This document shows, piece after piece, positions 1 through 11,769 of a DNA stretch of 64,000 nucleotides. Every line of letters begins with the position of its first letter. Position 1 is the first letter of the stretch. Made by a program: the position numbers and the translations under genes. The notes beneath the pieces are model-generated. The model did no database searches, was not told where the DNA came from, and saw only the letters and a list, made by a program, of their open reading frames with translations. This DNA is from Liolophura sinensis (taxonomy: Eukaryota; Mollusca; Polyplacophora; Chitonida; Chitonidae): the NCBI RefSeq assembly GCF_032854445.1, contig NC_088299.1, positions 14,999,608-15,063,607 of the forward strand, given 5' to 3'.

Positions 1-507
1 TTCTTTTGATATACATTTGTGTGAGAGATGTTAACTTTAGAAGGCACATATTTGCCGTTTGGAGAAAATACTATTTAGTTTAAACTTCTCCTCTCTCCCA
101 ACTTTAACTGTACATAAAACCCTGGACTGTCTGGATCTGTTTGACCATTCAATCACAACCAACTGCTGTACTTTGGTTCTGCAGACTTGTATGGTTAACT
201 TTTGCTCCTTTGTATCATTTTTCATATTTTCTAATGTGATGTGTATTTATGGAAAACATGTGTCTCTACCCAGAATAATTTACCTCCTGCTGTAATAGAC
301 GCTTTATGTTTGTAGCCAATGAGTGATTAGAAATTGTTGCCAGTTGTTCTGGCTTCAAAATGTGATTATCATGCAGTATATAACGATTACATTTCAGTAT
401 AAGCACTATTTACATATCAGTATATCAATCGATACATAGTTATGTGTTGATATCATCGCTACCTCTTCAGAGACATTTTACTCCGGTCCACGAATCACGT
501 AGTATAG
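1..507. other. AT-rich non-coding flank, no recognised feature
   Basis: Low-complexity AT-rich sequence with only short open frames on either strand (up to 78 codons), none with a recognisable domain. It could be the 3' part of a transcript or plain intergenic DNA; the sequence does not decide. Confidence 0.5.
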
Positions 508-760
508 ATTTTTTGGCCTTCAAACCAAGCAGTGGTTTGTATGTATAGACATTGTTGGCTTTCAAACGAAGCAGTTGCCTGTTTGTATAGACATTGTTGG
601 CTTTCAAACCAAGCAGTGGCCTTTATGTTTGGGCACTGTTGGCTTTCAAACCAAGCTGTGGCGGAATCAAGCAGTAGAGTTCAGTTTACTTGAAAATCAA
701 GCAATTCATGAATACCACGTGTGTTGGCTTGCAAATCAAGCAGTGCCTTTCATGTGTCGT
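508..760 (+). repeat. Short minisatellite, 42-bp unit, about 4 good copies plus decayed ones
   Basis: The phrase TTGGCTTTCAAACCAAGCAG recurs at about 513, 555, 597 and 639, a 42-bp spacing. A decayed copy (TTGGCTTGCAAATCAAGCAG) lies near 724. A 95-codon open frame starting at 575 runs through it and is best read as a by-product of the repeat. Confidence 0.75.
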
Positions 761-1681
761 CACTTAGGGACTACAGGTCTCAAATTTGTAATTTGTCTGA
801 ATGACCATTTATTTGTAATTGTGCTGGATACGCAGCCATTGTTATTGGGTGGACTGATTTGAGGCTAGATGAGATAATTGCAGGTAGGGCCACAACCTCA
901 ATTATTAATGAAGTTCATCTTTCTAGAACGGTTTGAATGTACACAGCGTCATATTATTATTATTATCCAGCGCTTTATTGTTTCCATGGAAAACTTGGGT
1001 GTAAATGTTTTGCTACTGGTATTGAGCTGGACAGATCTTGATGCTGCACTATAGAATTATATGTTTATTTTTGCATCCTGTGTTTGGCAAATTTAGTCGT
1101 AAACGTTTTAAATAGAAAGAGAAGAGAAAGGTAGAGTACTTCAGTTTGTTTTCAAATAGACATATACAACTGAGAAGCATATTAATCTTTCATACATAGT
1201 TTATACAATTTTTTTTCATGTCGAATGATAACACTATGAATAATAGGTTTACAAGAAAGATTCGGAAAATTTATATTTCTATAATGTACTTAATTATGAA
1301 TGATATATATTGTGGATGAAGTTTTGTTCCAAATCTTATTTGTGAATTTGTTTTATTTTTCTGCATAATATTACATAAAAGAAAGGCTGATATGATTTGG
1401 TTTGTTCTCTATGGTTTCTTTTTTTTGGTGTATAGCTATAGTTGAGTATTTACTCGAAACGAAGGATATAGTATTATAACTTGTGAATGTGTGCATTTCA
1501 TTTTCCATTTGTATGTAATGTGCGTACGTGTTTGTAGTGTGTTTTCCATTTCTCGTCAATCACTGCTGATGAATGTTGTGTTTTATATAAGTACAGCTTT
1601 TTGAACTGGCTGGATTAGACCAATAAAAATATCACAGGCCTTTTAGATGCTTGTAATTACAGAATTTTCAGAGTCTCTGCT
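761..1681. other. AT-rich stretch with one candidate polyadenylation signal
   Basis: No repeat or protein domain is visible. CAATAAAAATATCAC near 1620 contains a canonical AATAAA hexamer. If a gene lies upstream on the plus strand, this could be the end of a long 3' UTR, but no coding exon in the window supports that. AATAAA is also common by chance in AT-rich DNA. Confidence 0.3.
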
Positions 1682-1896
1682 TATACAGGGTGTCCCAGAA
1701 GTCGCGCACCATCCTGATTTTCATTTTTTTCCTGTTTTTCAGATTTGATACTGATTTTAAATTTTTTCCCCTCTTTCAGAGTTAATTATGACTAATAAAC
1801 TAACAGTACTAGAAAGTGGAATTGGTTTCTATGTTTGGAAGAGATGGGGCAACACACCGCTCTGGATGGTGCGTGACTTTTGGGACACCCTGTATA
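1682..1896. mobile_element. Non-autonomous DNA transposon (mariner-like MITE)
   Basis: The left end reads TATACAGGGTGTCCCAGAAG and continues CGCGCACCATCC. The right end near 1863-1896 is its reverse complement with about two mismatches over some 30 bp. Both ends abut TA, the target of Tc1/mariner elements, and CAGGGTGTCCCA-type ends are familiar from that superfamily. The interior of about 150 bp shows no inverted symmetry and cannot encode a transposase, so the element would depend on an autonomous relative elsewhere. Family assignment is from the ends only. Confidence 0.8.
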
Positions 1897-2236
1897 TTGC
1901 TCGAAATTTTGCTGTGTGTTGGGTGGTGGTGTTTGAATATGGGCTGCCAATGTCCGTGGAGGGTAAGAATTCAAATCCAACATTAGGCTGCCAGGACAGC
2001 AGTATTTGTCAGGCATCCTGCTAGGTACACTCCAAAATAGGATCCACTCATTGACCTTCACACTGTGTTTGATAACCTTGACCACCTTGTACACTGTGTG
2101 CTCAATGCTCACAAATATGGTGGTTGTCCCCTTGTCCATGAACATTACGCAGTATATAAACTCTGATGATGTCTCAAGCAAACGAACTAATAAACTGAGT
2201 CGATGAAGACACTGGTCCAATGCTGCCTTTAAGCAT

Positions 2237-2258
2237 TCAGTTCAGTTCAGTTCAGTTC
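2237..2258 (+). repeat. Pentanucleotide microsatellite (TTCAG)n
   Basis: Four tandem TTCAG copies. They lie just upstream of the SINE-like relic and have no other visible context. Confidence 0.85.
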
Positions 2259-2299
2259 AAATATGAGCCAGGCTGATTGTCTCTTCGATGCATGTAGGC

Positions 2300-2562
2300 T
2301 TCCACGCGTATGGTACTACTTAATGAACTTAGTAAGGGAATAGCAATGCTATGGGGGTGGATGTAAATGGGTGTGGAGGCGGAAGTGTCGCTGGTTAGTA
2401 AGGTCAAATGTTCGAATCAAGCTCTAGCCAGTTTTGGTGCGGCTTCAGCTCCGAAGGTTTCTCATCTACCTGTCAAAGGGTGTCGATCTATTGAGGCCAC
2501 TCTGGTGTCCTCTGCGTGCAAATTATTAACAATTTGGTGTTAAGCACCAATCGAATTAGAGA
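2300..2562 (+). mobile_element. Probable tRNA-derived SINE relic, third family
   Basis: A box-B-like GTTCGAATCA sits at about 2410. It is followed by a body (TCTCATCTACCTGTCAAAGG, then a stretch with GTGTCCTCTGCGTGCAAA) and a tail GGTGTTAAGCACCAATCGAA. The order tRNA-like head, unrelated body, CACCAATC tail matches the logic of the main SINE family here (SINE-1), and the terminal CACCAATC is shared. Box A is not clearly preserved. The call rests on architecture and one copy, so it is tentative. Confidence 0.45.
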
Positions 2563-3676
2563 AAACTTAGTGATACTGGACTGTTGTTTATCTGTCCAAA
2601 TTTAAATCCGTTAATCAGTTGTCTTTTGTTTGTGCTGCCCACAACAGAACATCAAATAATGTTGGGATTTGCCCGGTTTGTGGATGCCCTACTATGTGTC
2701 CACACTTATACTTCAGGCGACTGGAGCTGCGCAAGGAACTTCCAGGAAGCATTTTCAACGTGATATTGTATAGCAGTGGGTGTACGAAAAAATCAGTGAA
2801 ATTACCTTGGGTCCCCTAATAATGACATTAAAAATGAAAAGAAAACAATGGAAATTAACAACGAAATGATGTTTGTGAGGAGAACAAATATTCACTATGT
2901 TTTGACACAGCCAATGGCATTTTCCGCGGAAAAACTCTCAAAACCTGCGCGTAGGAGGAGTCTTATTGTGTGAAAGTTGGTCAACAAAGAAACGGAAGAT
3001 GATTTGAAATATAATACCCTGACATTTCCAAAGGAGCCATGCAATGAAGGGACCATTGTATGAACTGGGGAATGAAACTAACCTGGCTCGTTTATAATAA
3101 AACAGAGTTTATAATACACATGTACCGTTAAGACGGCGAATTTCCGAATAACTCAACACTGTTGATGTTCGACTATGAATAGTCGTTTCAGATTATTACA
3201 GTGGCCAATGCTTACGCTCGTAGACTAAACGTTCTAGACGATTGACAAGCATTACTGGCGATTAGGGGTCTGATTCATCACAGGCTCGACGCAAGACGTG
3301 GTAGCTGTAGAAAGTGAGCACTTTCCGATCGAACAGTATTATAATCTCATGTAATAGATCACTGAAGCAATAAATTTGAGTGTAAACACTACCATTAACG
3401 GTCAATCAGTCAATCGGGATAATCGATGTAATAAATCTTCGTGAATTATTTTTCTCAACTTTCCTCCTTAAGGAATACAGAATTGACGCTGATTAGCTTA
3501 CAGTGGAAATATGGCTTCCTGGGTTAAGTCCTACAGTCGTGGTCACGTTTGAACAAATCAGCCATACCCAAAATTCACCTTAGGGTAGGCATAGGCTAGA
3601 CCTGGCTATCTCACTTCAGCCGTTCAGGGTTGACTCTATATCCATTTAAATGAAGTTGCTCCAGAATATAAATACC
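2563..3676. other. No recognisable feature
   Basis: Mixed-composition DNA with only short scattered open frames (longest 66 codons at 2619-2819, no recognisable domain). No tandem or inverted repeats noticed. Confidence 0.5.
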
Positions 3677-4115
3677 GAAGTAATGATCGATCATTGGGTA
3701 GTCGACATAATAACCTTGCGATTTACGTGCCAAAAGTCATGGGCGATCATTACATTGGGGTAGTCGACGTAATAACCTTGAGATATACATGCCAAGGTCA
3801 CGGTCGATCATTACATCGGGGTTAGTCGACGTAATACTCTTGAAAGATACATCACAAGGGCACGGCCGATTATGACATCGAGATAGTCAACGTAATATCC
3901 TTGAGACAAACACGGTCGATCATCACATCGGGATAGTCGACGTAATACCCTCCAAATATACATGCCAAGGTCACGGCCCATCAAGCAATGGAGATAGTCG
4001 ACGTTATACCCTTGAGACAAACATGCCAAGGTCACGGTCGATCATTTCATCGAGATAGTCGACGTAATATCCTTGAGACTTACATGCCAAGGTCACGGAC
4101 CGCCGTTCCGTCGTT
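3677..4115 (+). repeat. Minisatellite, about 59-bp unit, about 7 copies
   Basis: A module of the form GATCATTACATCGGG, TAGTCGACGTAATA, CCTTGAGA, ACATGCCAAGGTCACGG repeats at roughly 59-60 bp intervals. Each unit carries a GTCGAC palindrome (SalI-type site). Copies differ by many substitutions and small indels, so the array is old or weakly homogenised. The minus-strand 74-codon open frame at 3811-4035 lies wholly inside it and is not a credible gene. Confidence 0.85.
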
Positions 4116-4149
4116 ATTGTCGACATGCTATTTACATAGCAACATATCG

Positions 4150-4755
4150 TGGTTTAGATGAGGCCAGTTCTATAACAACATGGTACGTCTGCTAACTCAG
4201 ACACTGCTATATATCACGGCATGCATCTTATAAAGCTATAAAACTATATGACCAGTCTATTAGGTCAGACACAATTATATAGCAATGCATGGCCTTAGAT
4301 TTGAATGACTCAAAATGCTGCATTGTCATCACATTTTATAACGGTCACATGAAAAGAATGCAAAAGGATTTGGCCTGTGGGATGCTTAATCCACCAGAAA
4401 AATCCTGGTTTATGCAGGGATGTGATATAAAATACATAGCACAGAGAATGAAACCTGAGCAGTGACGACGGTGTATTAGTCGACAAATGGTCAATTTACC
4501 TCAATTAGGGATTTGTTCTGTGGAAGTGGTTTAAAACCTGTTAGACACAGCTAGTTATATAACATATACAATGCAACGTGGTGTAGGTCAGACAGAGTTC
4601 TATAGCAACGTTATATTGTCTAGGTCAGACAAACTTATATAACAATGTAACATGATCTAGGTAAGTAAGAGTTATATAACAACGTAACATGGTCTAGATC
4701 AGACAAAGTTATAAAAAAGTTCTGTGTATCTTAAACTTTAAGAGCGTGCATGTGG
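4150..4755 (+). repeat. Eroded left flank of the 39-bp satellite
   Basis: Fragments such as GTCAGACACAATTATATAGC, GGTCAGACAAACTTATATAA and GATCAGACAAAGTTATA recur at irregular spacing. They match the second half of the regular 39-bp unit to the right, so this looks like an older, diverged margin of the same satellite. Confidence 0.7.
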
Positions 4756-5634
4756 CGTGTGGTTTGGGTCAGACAGAGAAGTGTGACAATATGACGAGTC
4801 TGTTAGGTCAGTCACACTTATGTTATAGCATGGCGAGTCTGTTAGGTCAGACAGAGTTATGTGACAACATGACGAGTCTGTAAGGCCAGACATAGTTATG
4901 TGACAGAATGGCGAGTCTGTTAGGTCAAACACAGTTATGTGACAGCATGGCGAGTCTGTTACGTCAGACACAGTTATGTGGCATCATGGCGAGTCTGTTA
5001 GGTCAGACAGAGTTATGTGGCATCATGGCGAGTCTATTAGGTCAGACACAGTTATGTGACAGCATGGCGAGTCTCTTAGGTCAGACACAGTTATGTGACA
5101 GCATGGCGAGTCTGTTACGTCAGACACAGTTATGTGGCATCATGGCGAGTCTGTTAGGTCAGACACAGTTATGTGACAGAATGGCGAGTCTGTTAGACCA
5201 GACACAGTTATGTGACAGCATGGCGAGTCTATTAGGTCAGACACAGTTATGTGACAGAATGGCGAGTCTGTTAGGCCAGACACAGTTATGTGACAGCATG
5301 GCGAGTCTGTTAGGTCAGACACAGTTATGTGGCATCATGGCGAGTCTATTAGGTCAGACACAGTTATGTGACAACATGGCGAGTCTGTTCGGTCAGACAC
5401 AGTTATGTGGCATCATGGCGAGTCTGTTAGCCCAGACACAGTTATGCAACTGAATGGCGAGTCTGTTAGGTCAGGCACAATTTTGCGACAGAATGGCGAG
5501 TCTGTTCGATCAGACACAGTTATGTGACAACATGGCAATTCTGTTAGCCCAGACACAGTTATGCGACAGAATGGCGAATCTGTTCGGTCATTCAAAGTTA
5601 TGTGACAGCATGGCTACATTGTCCAACACCGAGG
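4756..5634 (+). repeat. Homogenised 39-bp minisatellite core, about 22 units
   Basis: The unit is ATGGCGAGTCTGTTAGGTCA followed by GACACAGTTATGTGACAGC, with exact 39-bp spacing (for example 4908 to 4947). 39 is divisible by 3 and the unit has no stop in one plus frame, giving 181 codons at 4908-5453 and 63 more at 5454-5645. Their 13-residue repeat is of the form MASLLGQTQLCDS. The minus strand is also open over 60-77 codons in several stretches. Units vary in a few fixed places (GACAGC or GGCATC; TTAGGT, TTACGT or TTAGCC). Openness on both strands and the lack of any flanking gene structure argue against coding. Confidence 0.93.
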
Positions 5635-6051
5635 TCGTGTGTTAAACCATGATGAGCTGATCTTTTTTACCAAACGGTCTATGCACTGGAGGGAAATTTC
5701 CATCTTTCTCTCCAGTGCATGAGACACAATGATTTTCTTTTGTCCCTGTCTGTGTAATCCTTAGAGATAGTGTTGTACAGGCAAGGGTATTTTCCACACT
5801 TCCGTACCAAAGAAACTATCCCATCGTGAGACCAGTTTCTCTCTTTCGCCTTTGGTGTTGCCATTTTGCCCAGGTCAGGTGTCTGAAGAGGGTCATGTTA
5901 TTTCTACATGTCTGCTGATTGGCTACTCTCACTCAACTTGACTCATCCTGTTTACATAAAAATACCAGACTACTCAACACGGCTCAACTTGTTGATTCCA
6001 TTTCAAGTTGACTCTTCTTGAGTCATGTTTGATAGTCTGGACGATACTTAA
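5635..6051. other. Spacer between satellite blocks with a local inverted repeat
   Basis: CACTGGAGGGAAATTTCCAT near 5684 and TCTCCAGTGCATGAG near 5710 bring CACTGGAG and CTCCAGTG into inverted orientation about 20 bp apart, a possible small hairpin. Otherwise nothing is recognised. Confidence 0.4.
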
Positions 6052-6880
6052 CCCTGGTGGGTGTCAAAGATCAGACACAGCTTGGGTGTCAAAGGTCAGA
6101 CACAGCTTGTGGTCACGACAGCTTTATCATGCACAAAGTACCAGGTGCATATTTACATGTACTTGTATAACAACGCGGTGCCTATTGAATGTGGGAAACT
6201 GTTATGTACAACACGATAATGTTCATGACACAGTTATGTAAGAAAATGACGTGACAAAGGTCAGAAAAAGTTATATAACAACGCATTGTGGGGTCAAGGT
6301 CAGACATAATTATATAAGAAGAAGACCTGTGTCTTTGGTGAGATAGGGCCATATATATACTTAAACAATAATTACATGGCATGGGTCGAAGGTCCTACAG
6401 ACGTTTGGTTAGGATAGAGCTATTTCATACTATGACATTGGATAAAATTTAGTTATATGATGACGTGGTGTGTGTTGAATGTTAGATATTGTTGTATATT
6501 ACATTATGTACATCGTAAGTTAGATGTGAAATAAAAACGTGTGTTTGGACAAAATGATATAACACCATGCTGCGTCTATTTGTCCTCAGGCAATTTTGCC
6601 TCAAGACTTCTATTAGTGTTTAAGGTCAAGCATGTAAGCATGCACAGGCATGGCATGTGCTTCAGCCCAGATACAGATTGGTAATGTCATGACAGAACAA
6701 TACACTAACATCCTATATGTCTTTAGTCAGACACGCTTATATATCACGGCAGACACAGACAGTGACGTAATGATACAAGATTTGTTTTCGGACAATATGA
6801 CGTCAGCCTTACGTCACACATTGCGCAACGCACGGTTAGCCACGTGTGGAGGCCGTATTTAAGACCAGATACGCTTGTAT
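6052..6880 (+). repeat. Eroded right flank of the 39-bp satellite
   Basis: GTGTCAAAGATCAGACACAG and GTGTCAAAGGTCAGACACAG lie side by side at about 6060-6105. Increasingly diverged GTCAGACA, ATATAACAAC and TTATATGA fragments continue to about 6880. Together with the left flank this makes a 2.7-kb region with a regular centre and degraded edges. Confidence 0.6.
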
Positions 6881-7289
6881 AATAGTAATGTTGGATTACG
6901 TAAGTGAATGCGCAGTTTGTTCTACATGATGATGTGGTATCTTTGGCATCCACTACGACCATAAGGCTTCTTACAGACATCTTGACATTGAGCATCACCC
7001 CTTAATAACCACCAATGGGATAGACTGGAGTCCTTGGAGTAAATATATCTCTTATAGAAAAAGTTAACATGCTTTAGGGCAATCAAGAAAGCACCTTTTG
7101 ACGTTTGAAGGCCGCTCTTAGAAATTTTCTTGGGAAGTTATTGTGATTAATCAAGAGACAAGTGGCCATGAGACGGGTTATCATCTATTACACTATGAAG
7201 CCCAACGCCATCGAAAAGGGCGGCTGCAATGCGCAGGTGCTAAACAACAAAGGTGCTGACAATGCTTTGAAAGGATTGCAATGATAGAT

Positions 7290-7486
7290 GCAATAGACTA
7301 ATTGGATAAATGAATGAACAGATGGATGGTTAGATGGATGGATATGGGCGGGTGGATGATTGAGTGGATTCTTGGATGGATCGATGGATAAATGGATGGA
7401 TTAATAGATGGATGGTTGGATGAACGGATAGCTAGATTAAAGGATGGCTAGATGAAAAGATGGCCAGATGAACGGATGGATGAATG
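7290..7486 (+). repeat. Tetranucleotide microsatellite (GGAT)n, imperfect
   Basis: Long imperfect runs of GGAT/GATG with interruptions (GATGGATGGTTAGATGGATG and similar). Strand-biased and simple. Confidence 0.9.
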
Positions 7487-9069
7487 GACGTCATCACAGT
7501 GTGGAAATATCAGGCGTAAAATTTCCCAGGGCATTACCTGCTTTCTCCACTTGTTGATTTTATTCAACGTCTGACTCGGGTGTCTCAAACGATCTGCGAA
7601 CATGGTCTGTTCATTAATTTGACTGACCACGTCAAAGTCCAGAATGAAACTAGCCTATTAGCGGCAAACGTATACTAAAGTAAGCTACCCAATTATTGTT
7701 ATTTGTCTAGATGACAGTCAGTTTAGCACCTTTCATGTGACAAGGCCAAATTAAATGTTTCGAATAGTCTAAAACAGACGTGTCAAGATAAGACATGAAG
7801 TGCTCCCAGCTGATTTCTGGGATCAGCGCTAATGGAGCCCAGGTAGGTGTTTAAGGCGTTTCAACAATCATTTGAACCTCGTCATTTCACGCGAGACATT
7901 CAGTAATAACTATTAGTAGCTGAAAGGGCCATATTTTGTACCCATGCCGAGATATTCCACGGGGAGGTATGGCGATGATATTAGATAGGTGATACTCAAT
8001 CACAGCACTTGTATCCTGTACAAAACGACAATGGCTTGTCAGCAAGCGCTGTGTGGGCTAAAGTTTAAAGAACATATTAAAAGGTACTATAAAACGAAGA
8101 AAATAGTTTTAACGAAAATAAGGAAAGGTATGCCAAACCAAAAAAAAAAATTCATTTTTGATGTATATTTCTTAAAAACTCCTCTATTTTATACATATGT
8201 TCCGGTCAATGGTCGGAAATATTCGGAAATGACGTCATCGATGGACATGCTGACCAGTATAACGCTCCCAATTCCGACTGTCCCCTAACAAGTTGTTTTA
8301 ACAGATATCACAGCTGAATTCACCGAAGCAGGCTAATTGATTTCCGGACTGACCGCTGGGATGTTGGGGAAATCGCAGTTTAAAGCCATTTTAACGCCTC
8401 AAGAATAAAGCTGGTAAGCTTTTTTTGTTGTTTTATATGTTACCCCACATCATCTACTCCGTATAAGTAAAAAAACCCGACCGATTCATGTACCAGTAAC
8501 TTTTAATCTTCTGTAGGTAAATGGATAAACCTGAATTGTCTCCTTTTGTTCTCTCAAGAAGCATACTGTGGAAAACGATTCATTCTGACATACGTTGTAT
8601 CATTACAGTCTCAAACAAGAATCTCTGAGCAAAACAGCTACTTGTGTCCCCGTCAATGTGGAAAGTTCCTACCTAAAATAATTGAGGTCCAAGCTGTGTA
8701 GTCTGGTGTTCATTCCTGCCTTTTCGATGACGCTGTTTGAGCAAACTGGTGACGTAGTACTCACTTATTTCAGTTTAAGGAAACAAGTAGTCCTTGTAAA
8801 GATTCCTCATTGAGATTTAAAGATGAACAGCAAAACTTTTTGATCTGAAATTCAAAGTCATCAGATTAAATTTATCTTGAAGATTATGACGCATTTTTGT
8901 CTTATTTTGTTAGCGTACGTGTAATTTCTGGCTTGTGTTTGCTGGAAAGAAACTGGACAAATCTGCTTTTGGTTTATTCTCATTTGGTTTTTTAATATTC
9001 TGACGTCAGACTGACCCGGGTGCATTTATCTTATCGTCATCAACATCAGAACAAAGGCTACAGTTTTTA
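7487..9069. other. No recognisable gene or repeat
   Basis: A 99-codon plus-strand frame at 7989-8288 is lysine-rich (PNQKKKF) over an A-rich run and shows no recognised domain. The rest is AT-rich and featureless to my reading. Confidence 0.45.
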
Positions 9070-9505
9070 AAACACGAATGACGAGCACCGTCATTGCCAA
9101 CAAAGAGAGATAAACTATGCACATTTTCGACACATCGCTACACTGCACCTCCATTGTTAGCAAAAGAGATAAGCTATACACATTTTCGGTACAGCGGTAC
9201 ACTGCACCGCCATTGCTAACAAAGGAGGTAAGCTAGGCACATTTGCGGTACAACGGCACACTGCACCGCCATTGCTAACAAAAGACATAAGCTATGCACA
9301 TTTTCGGTTCAGCCTTAGACTGCATCGCCATTGCTAACAAAATAGATAAACTATGCACATTTCGGTACAAAATTACATTGCACTGCCGTTGCCAACAAAG
9401 AGAGATAAGCTATGCATATTTTTGGTACAACCTTACATTGTACCGTCATTACTAACAAAGAGAGATTAACTATGCAAATATTTGGAACAACATTAGATTG
9501 AAAAA
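9070..9505 (+). repeat. Minisatellite, about 59-bp unit, 7 copies
   Basis: GCTAACAAAAGAGATAAGCT and variants begin at 9096, 9156, 9215, 9274, 9333, 9391 and 9451, a 58-60 bp spacing. Each is followed by ATGCACATTTTCGG, TACA and CACTGCACCGCCATT. Although the period resembles the array at 3.7 kb, the sequence is unrelated. Confidence 0.9.
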
Positions 9506-9783
9506 GTATACACTGAAAAAGACTTAGATCAAAATATATGTATATGATAGAATATTTTTCACAAAGGAAAATTCTACAACCCTATACAACAGTAAGAGAA
9601 GACTTTTGACAATAATTTTAGCGGCACAAGGGAAAACTGCTCGTAAAAATATCTCCAAATAATTATATAAAATTTTCATGAATGTTGTTAAGAGCATTTA
9701 AATGTTTGAATTGTGAAGTGGGCTTTATATACCATATTTAATTTGTTGAGCCTATATGACGTGACCATTTATTTATTTCGGTA

Positions 9784-9859
9784 CGTTTTGCTAATGATAA
9801 CCTATGTGTGAAGTCAATTAACGTTTAGCTAATGATAACCTATGTGTGAAGTCATTTAA
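9784..9859 (+). repeat. Direct duplication, 38-bp unit, two copies
   Basis: GCTAATGATAACCTATGTGT followed by GAAGTCA occurs at 9790 and again at 9828. It is a near-identical tandem duplication, so probably recent. Confidence 0.85.
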
Positions 9860-9978
9860 GTACTGAGAGCAAAAAGGAAATGTCTGAAGACAAATATTTA
9901 TTCAGGAAATTGTTCTTAAATAAGAGGATTTATTTTTATGGGTGTTGACCACTTTTTTGTTTTTGTTTTGTGACACTT

Positions 9979-10125
9979 TTTTTATTCATTTATTTCATTG
10001 ATGTTTTACGAACTACTCAGGAATATTTCAGTTAGGTCTATACAACGGCGGCCAGCATGTGGTGGAAGGAAACGTAGCCCGGGGTAAATTCACGACCATG
10101 CACAGGTGGCTGACAAACCTTCCGA
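9979..10125 (-). mobile_element. SINE-1 fragment (3' part, decayed)
   Basis: Reading the plus strand gives the SINE tail and body in reverse: TTTATTCATTTATTTCATTG, then ACTACTCAGGAATATTTCAG, CGGCGGCCAGCAT, a GTGG/GGAAA block and CACGACCATGC. It matches the fuller copies at 18.9 and 20.7 kb with many substitutions. The tRNA-like head is missing, so this is 5'-truncated on the minus strand. Confidence 0.85.
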
Positions 10126-10255
10126 CTTACTTTTTACTTTGCCAGGCATGTTCCTAGTGCACCATTCCAATATTGTTTGGCAAAAAATATACATGCATTG
10201 TGTTCAGTTTGGTATCAGGTCAGGTGCTAATAACCCGTTGGTTGTAGGCTTGTTG

Positions 10256-10280
10256 TTGGGGGTGGGTGGGGGGGGGGGGA
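10256..10280 (+). repeat. Guanine-rich run
   Basis: A short near-homopolymer of G with a few T interruptions ending GGGGGGGGGGGA. It has enough G-runs for a G-quadruplex on paper; homopolymer length is also error-prone in assemblies. Confidence 0.7.
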
Positions 10281-10757
10281 CAAATCTCCCAGATCAAAGG
10301 ACAACTGCTTGACTTTTGTAACCAAAGAATAAACAAACAATTAAAGCAATCAGTGAATAATATTCCGGCTTTACGGTTCACTGTATTTTAAATTTACGTG
10401 TACCTTAAACTGATCGGAAACTTTAATAATACTTAAGAAACTCACGAAGCGATTCAATTAATTTCATAGTTATTTGTCCGTCTTATTTACAAAAGTCCGG
10501 ATATTAACCTGTGATTTCTTCAGTTCTTTGTACTGTATCAGATGAAGCTATCGGTCAGTTCAACACCTCACACACATGTCTACATGCTATTTCTGTATGT
10601 GGCAAATTTTTCCAGACACCATAAACAACGCATCACTGAGCGTTAAGACCCACTGATTAAGCTTACAGATATAATGTTTTTACCGTGGAAACATAATCGT
10701 ATATTTTTAGCTTGTTGTTGACACAACTCCAAATAGTCCTGGGCAAGCTGACACAGG

Positions 10758-10815
10758 GCATGCCTCGATGGCTAAGCTCGTTAGCATGTCTCGGGCATAC
10801 CAGGGTCTTCCGTAT
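10758..10815 (+). mobile_element. Possible tRNA-like head of a truncated SINE
   Basis: GCCTCGATGGCTAAGCTCGT followed by TAGCATG resembles the start of a tRNA or tRNA-derived SINE (compare GGCCTCCGTGGCTCAGTCGG in SINE-1 and GGCCTCGATGGGTCAGTTGG in SINE-2). No convincing box B follows at the right distance. It may be a relic or chance. Confidence 0.25.
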
Positions 10816-11769
10816 ATAACGACTGTAGCCATATTTATAATCACTACACTCTCCCCCCTCCTTTTGGCGAAACCCAGGCAGATAAAAACAAATCTAACGA
10901 CTTTTGTGAAACGTTTTTTGTTCCGCCTGCAACGAACTGTCAGTTCCGGTTAAACTGGGAGAAACATTTCTAATGAATATACAGGCAACAATGCACCTGA
11001 GGTCGGTGCAACAACACCGCATTTGACTTAAGTCAAACAATAAATGTGATCCTAAATCATTATTTTTGGATTCAAAGAGTTACAATTTTTAATATCTAAC
11101 AGCTCTCACTGGCTATGGAATGTACAAACGAACTGAACACTGGAAGATTTCTACACACTTTTTTATGTCTCAGTCAATGTCATCGTTGTTGTTTATTCGT
11201 GATCTCCATGTATGAATCTGATATTTTAGTCTAACTGATTACGAGTAGATACGACACATAGCTTACTATTGCATATATCATGTGTAACCATGGAACAAAA
11301 AAAAAAACAAAAAAACAAAAGTTACCCCGTGTAGCGTGTAAAATACAATAGCGTGTAAAATACAGGCCTAAATGATCAATCAAAAAGTAGCATGGACGAC
11401 GACCATATCACAAATTGAGCTTCAAGGACCAAAAACTGTTGACATTGATTCTTTCTCGAATCGGACCCATATATATATGTTGCACGCAATGATTTTTAAT
11501 ACTTCAAAAGCTATTCAAGAAACTGACTTGTAAAACCACGCATGTGACCTGAGGTATCTTATACTTGGGGATTCAGGAATCAGTATACAGAACTGGACAG
11601 AGCTACAGGTGCAGCTGGAAAAACATTTCTAAGCAGTGAAATTCAACTCCAAAAGCAGAGAAAAGCAAACATAGGTCTAAAACTGGTCATATTTGTCGTT
11701 ACTGGATTTGACAAATATTTGTGGCGTGTGAAAGCAAAGTAATCGATATACACAGTCATTACATATCTC
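10816..11769. other. Unique AT-rich stretch
   Basis: No recognisable element. It contains A-rich runs near 11297-11320 and short open frames only. Confidence 0.45.

Noticed and set aside
4908-5645. A 13-residue-repeat protein (181 plus 63 codons)
   Set aside because: The frame lies entirely within a 39-bp minisatellite, the opposite strand is open too, and the frame is broken between repeats by simple substitutions.
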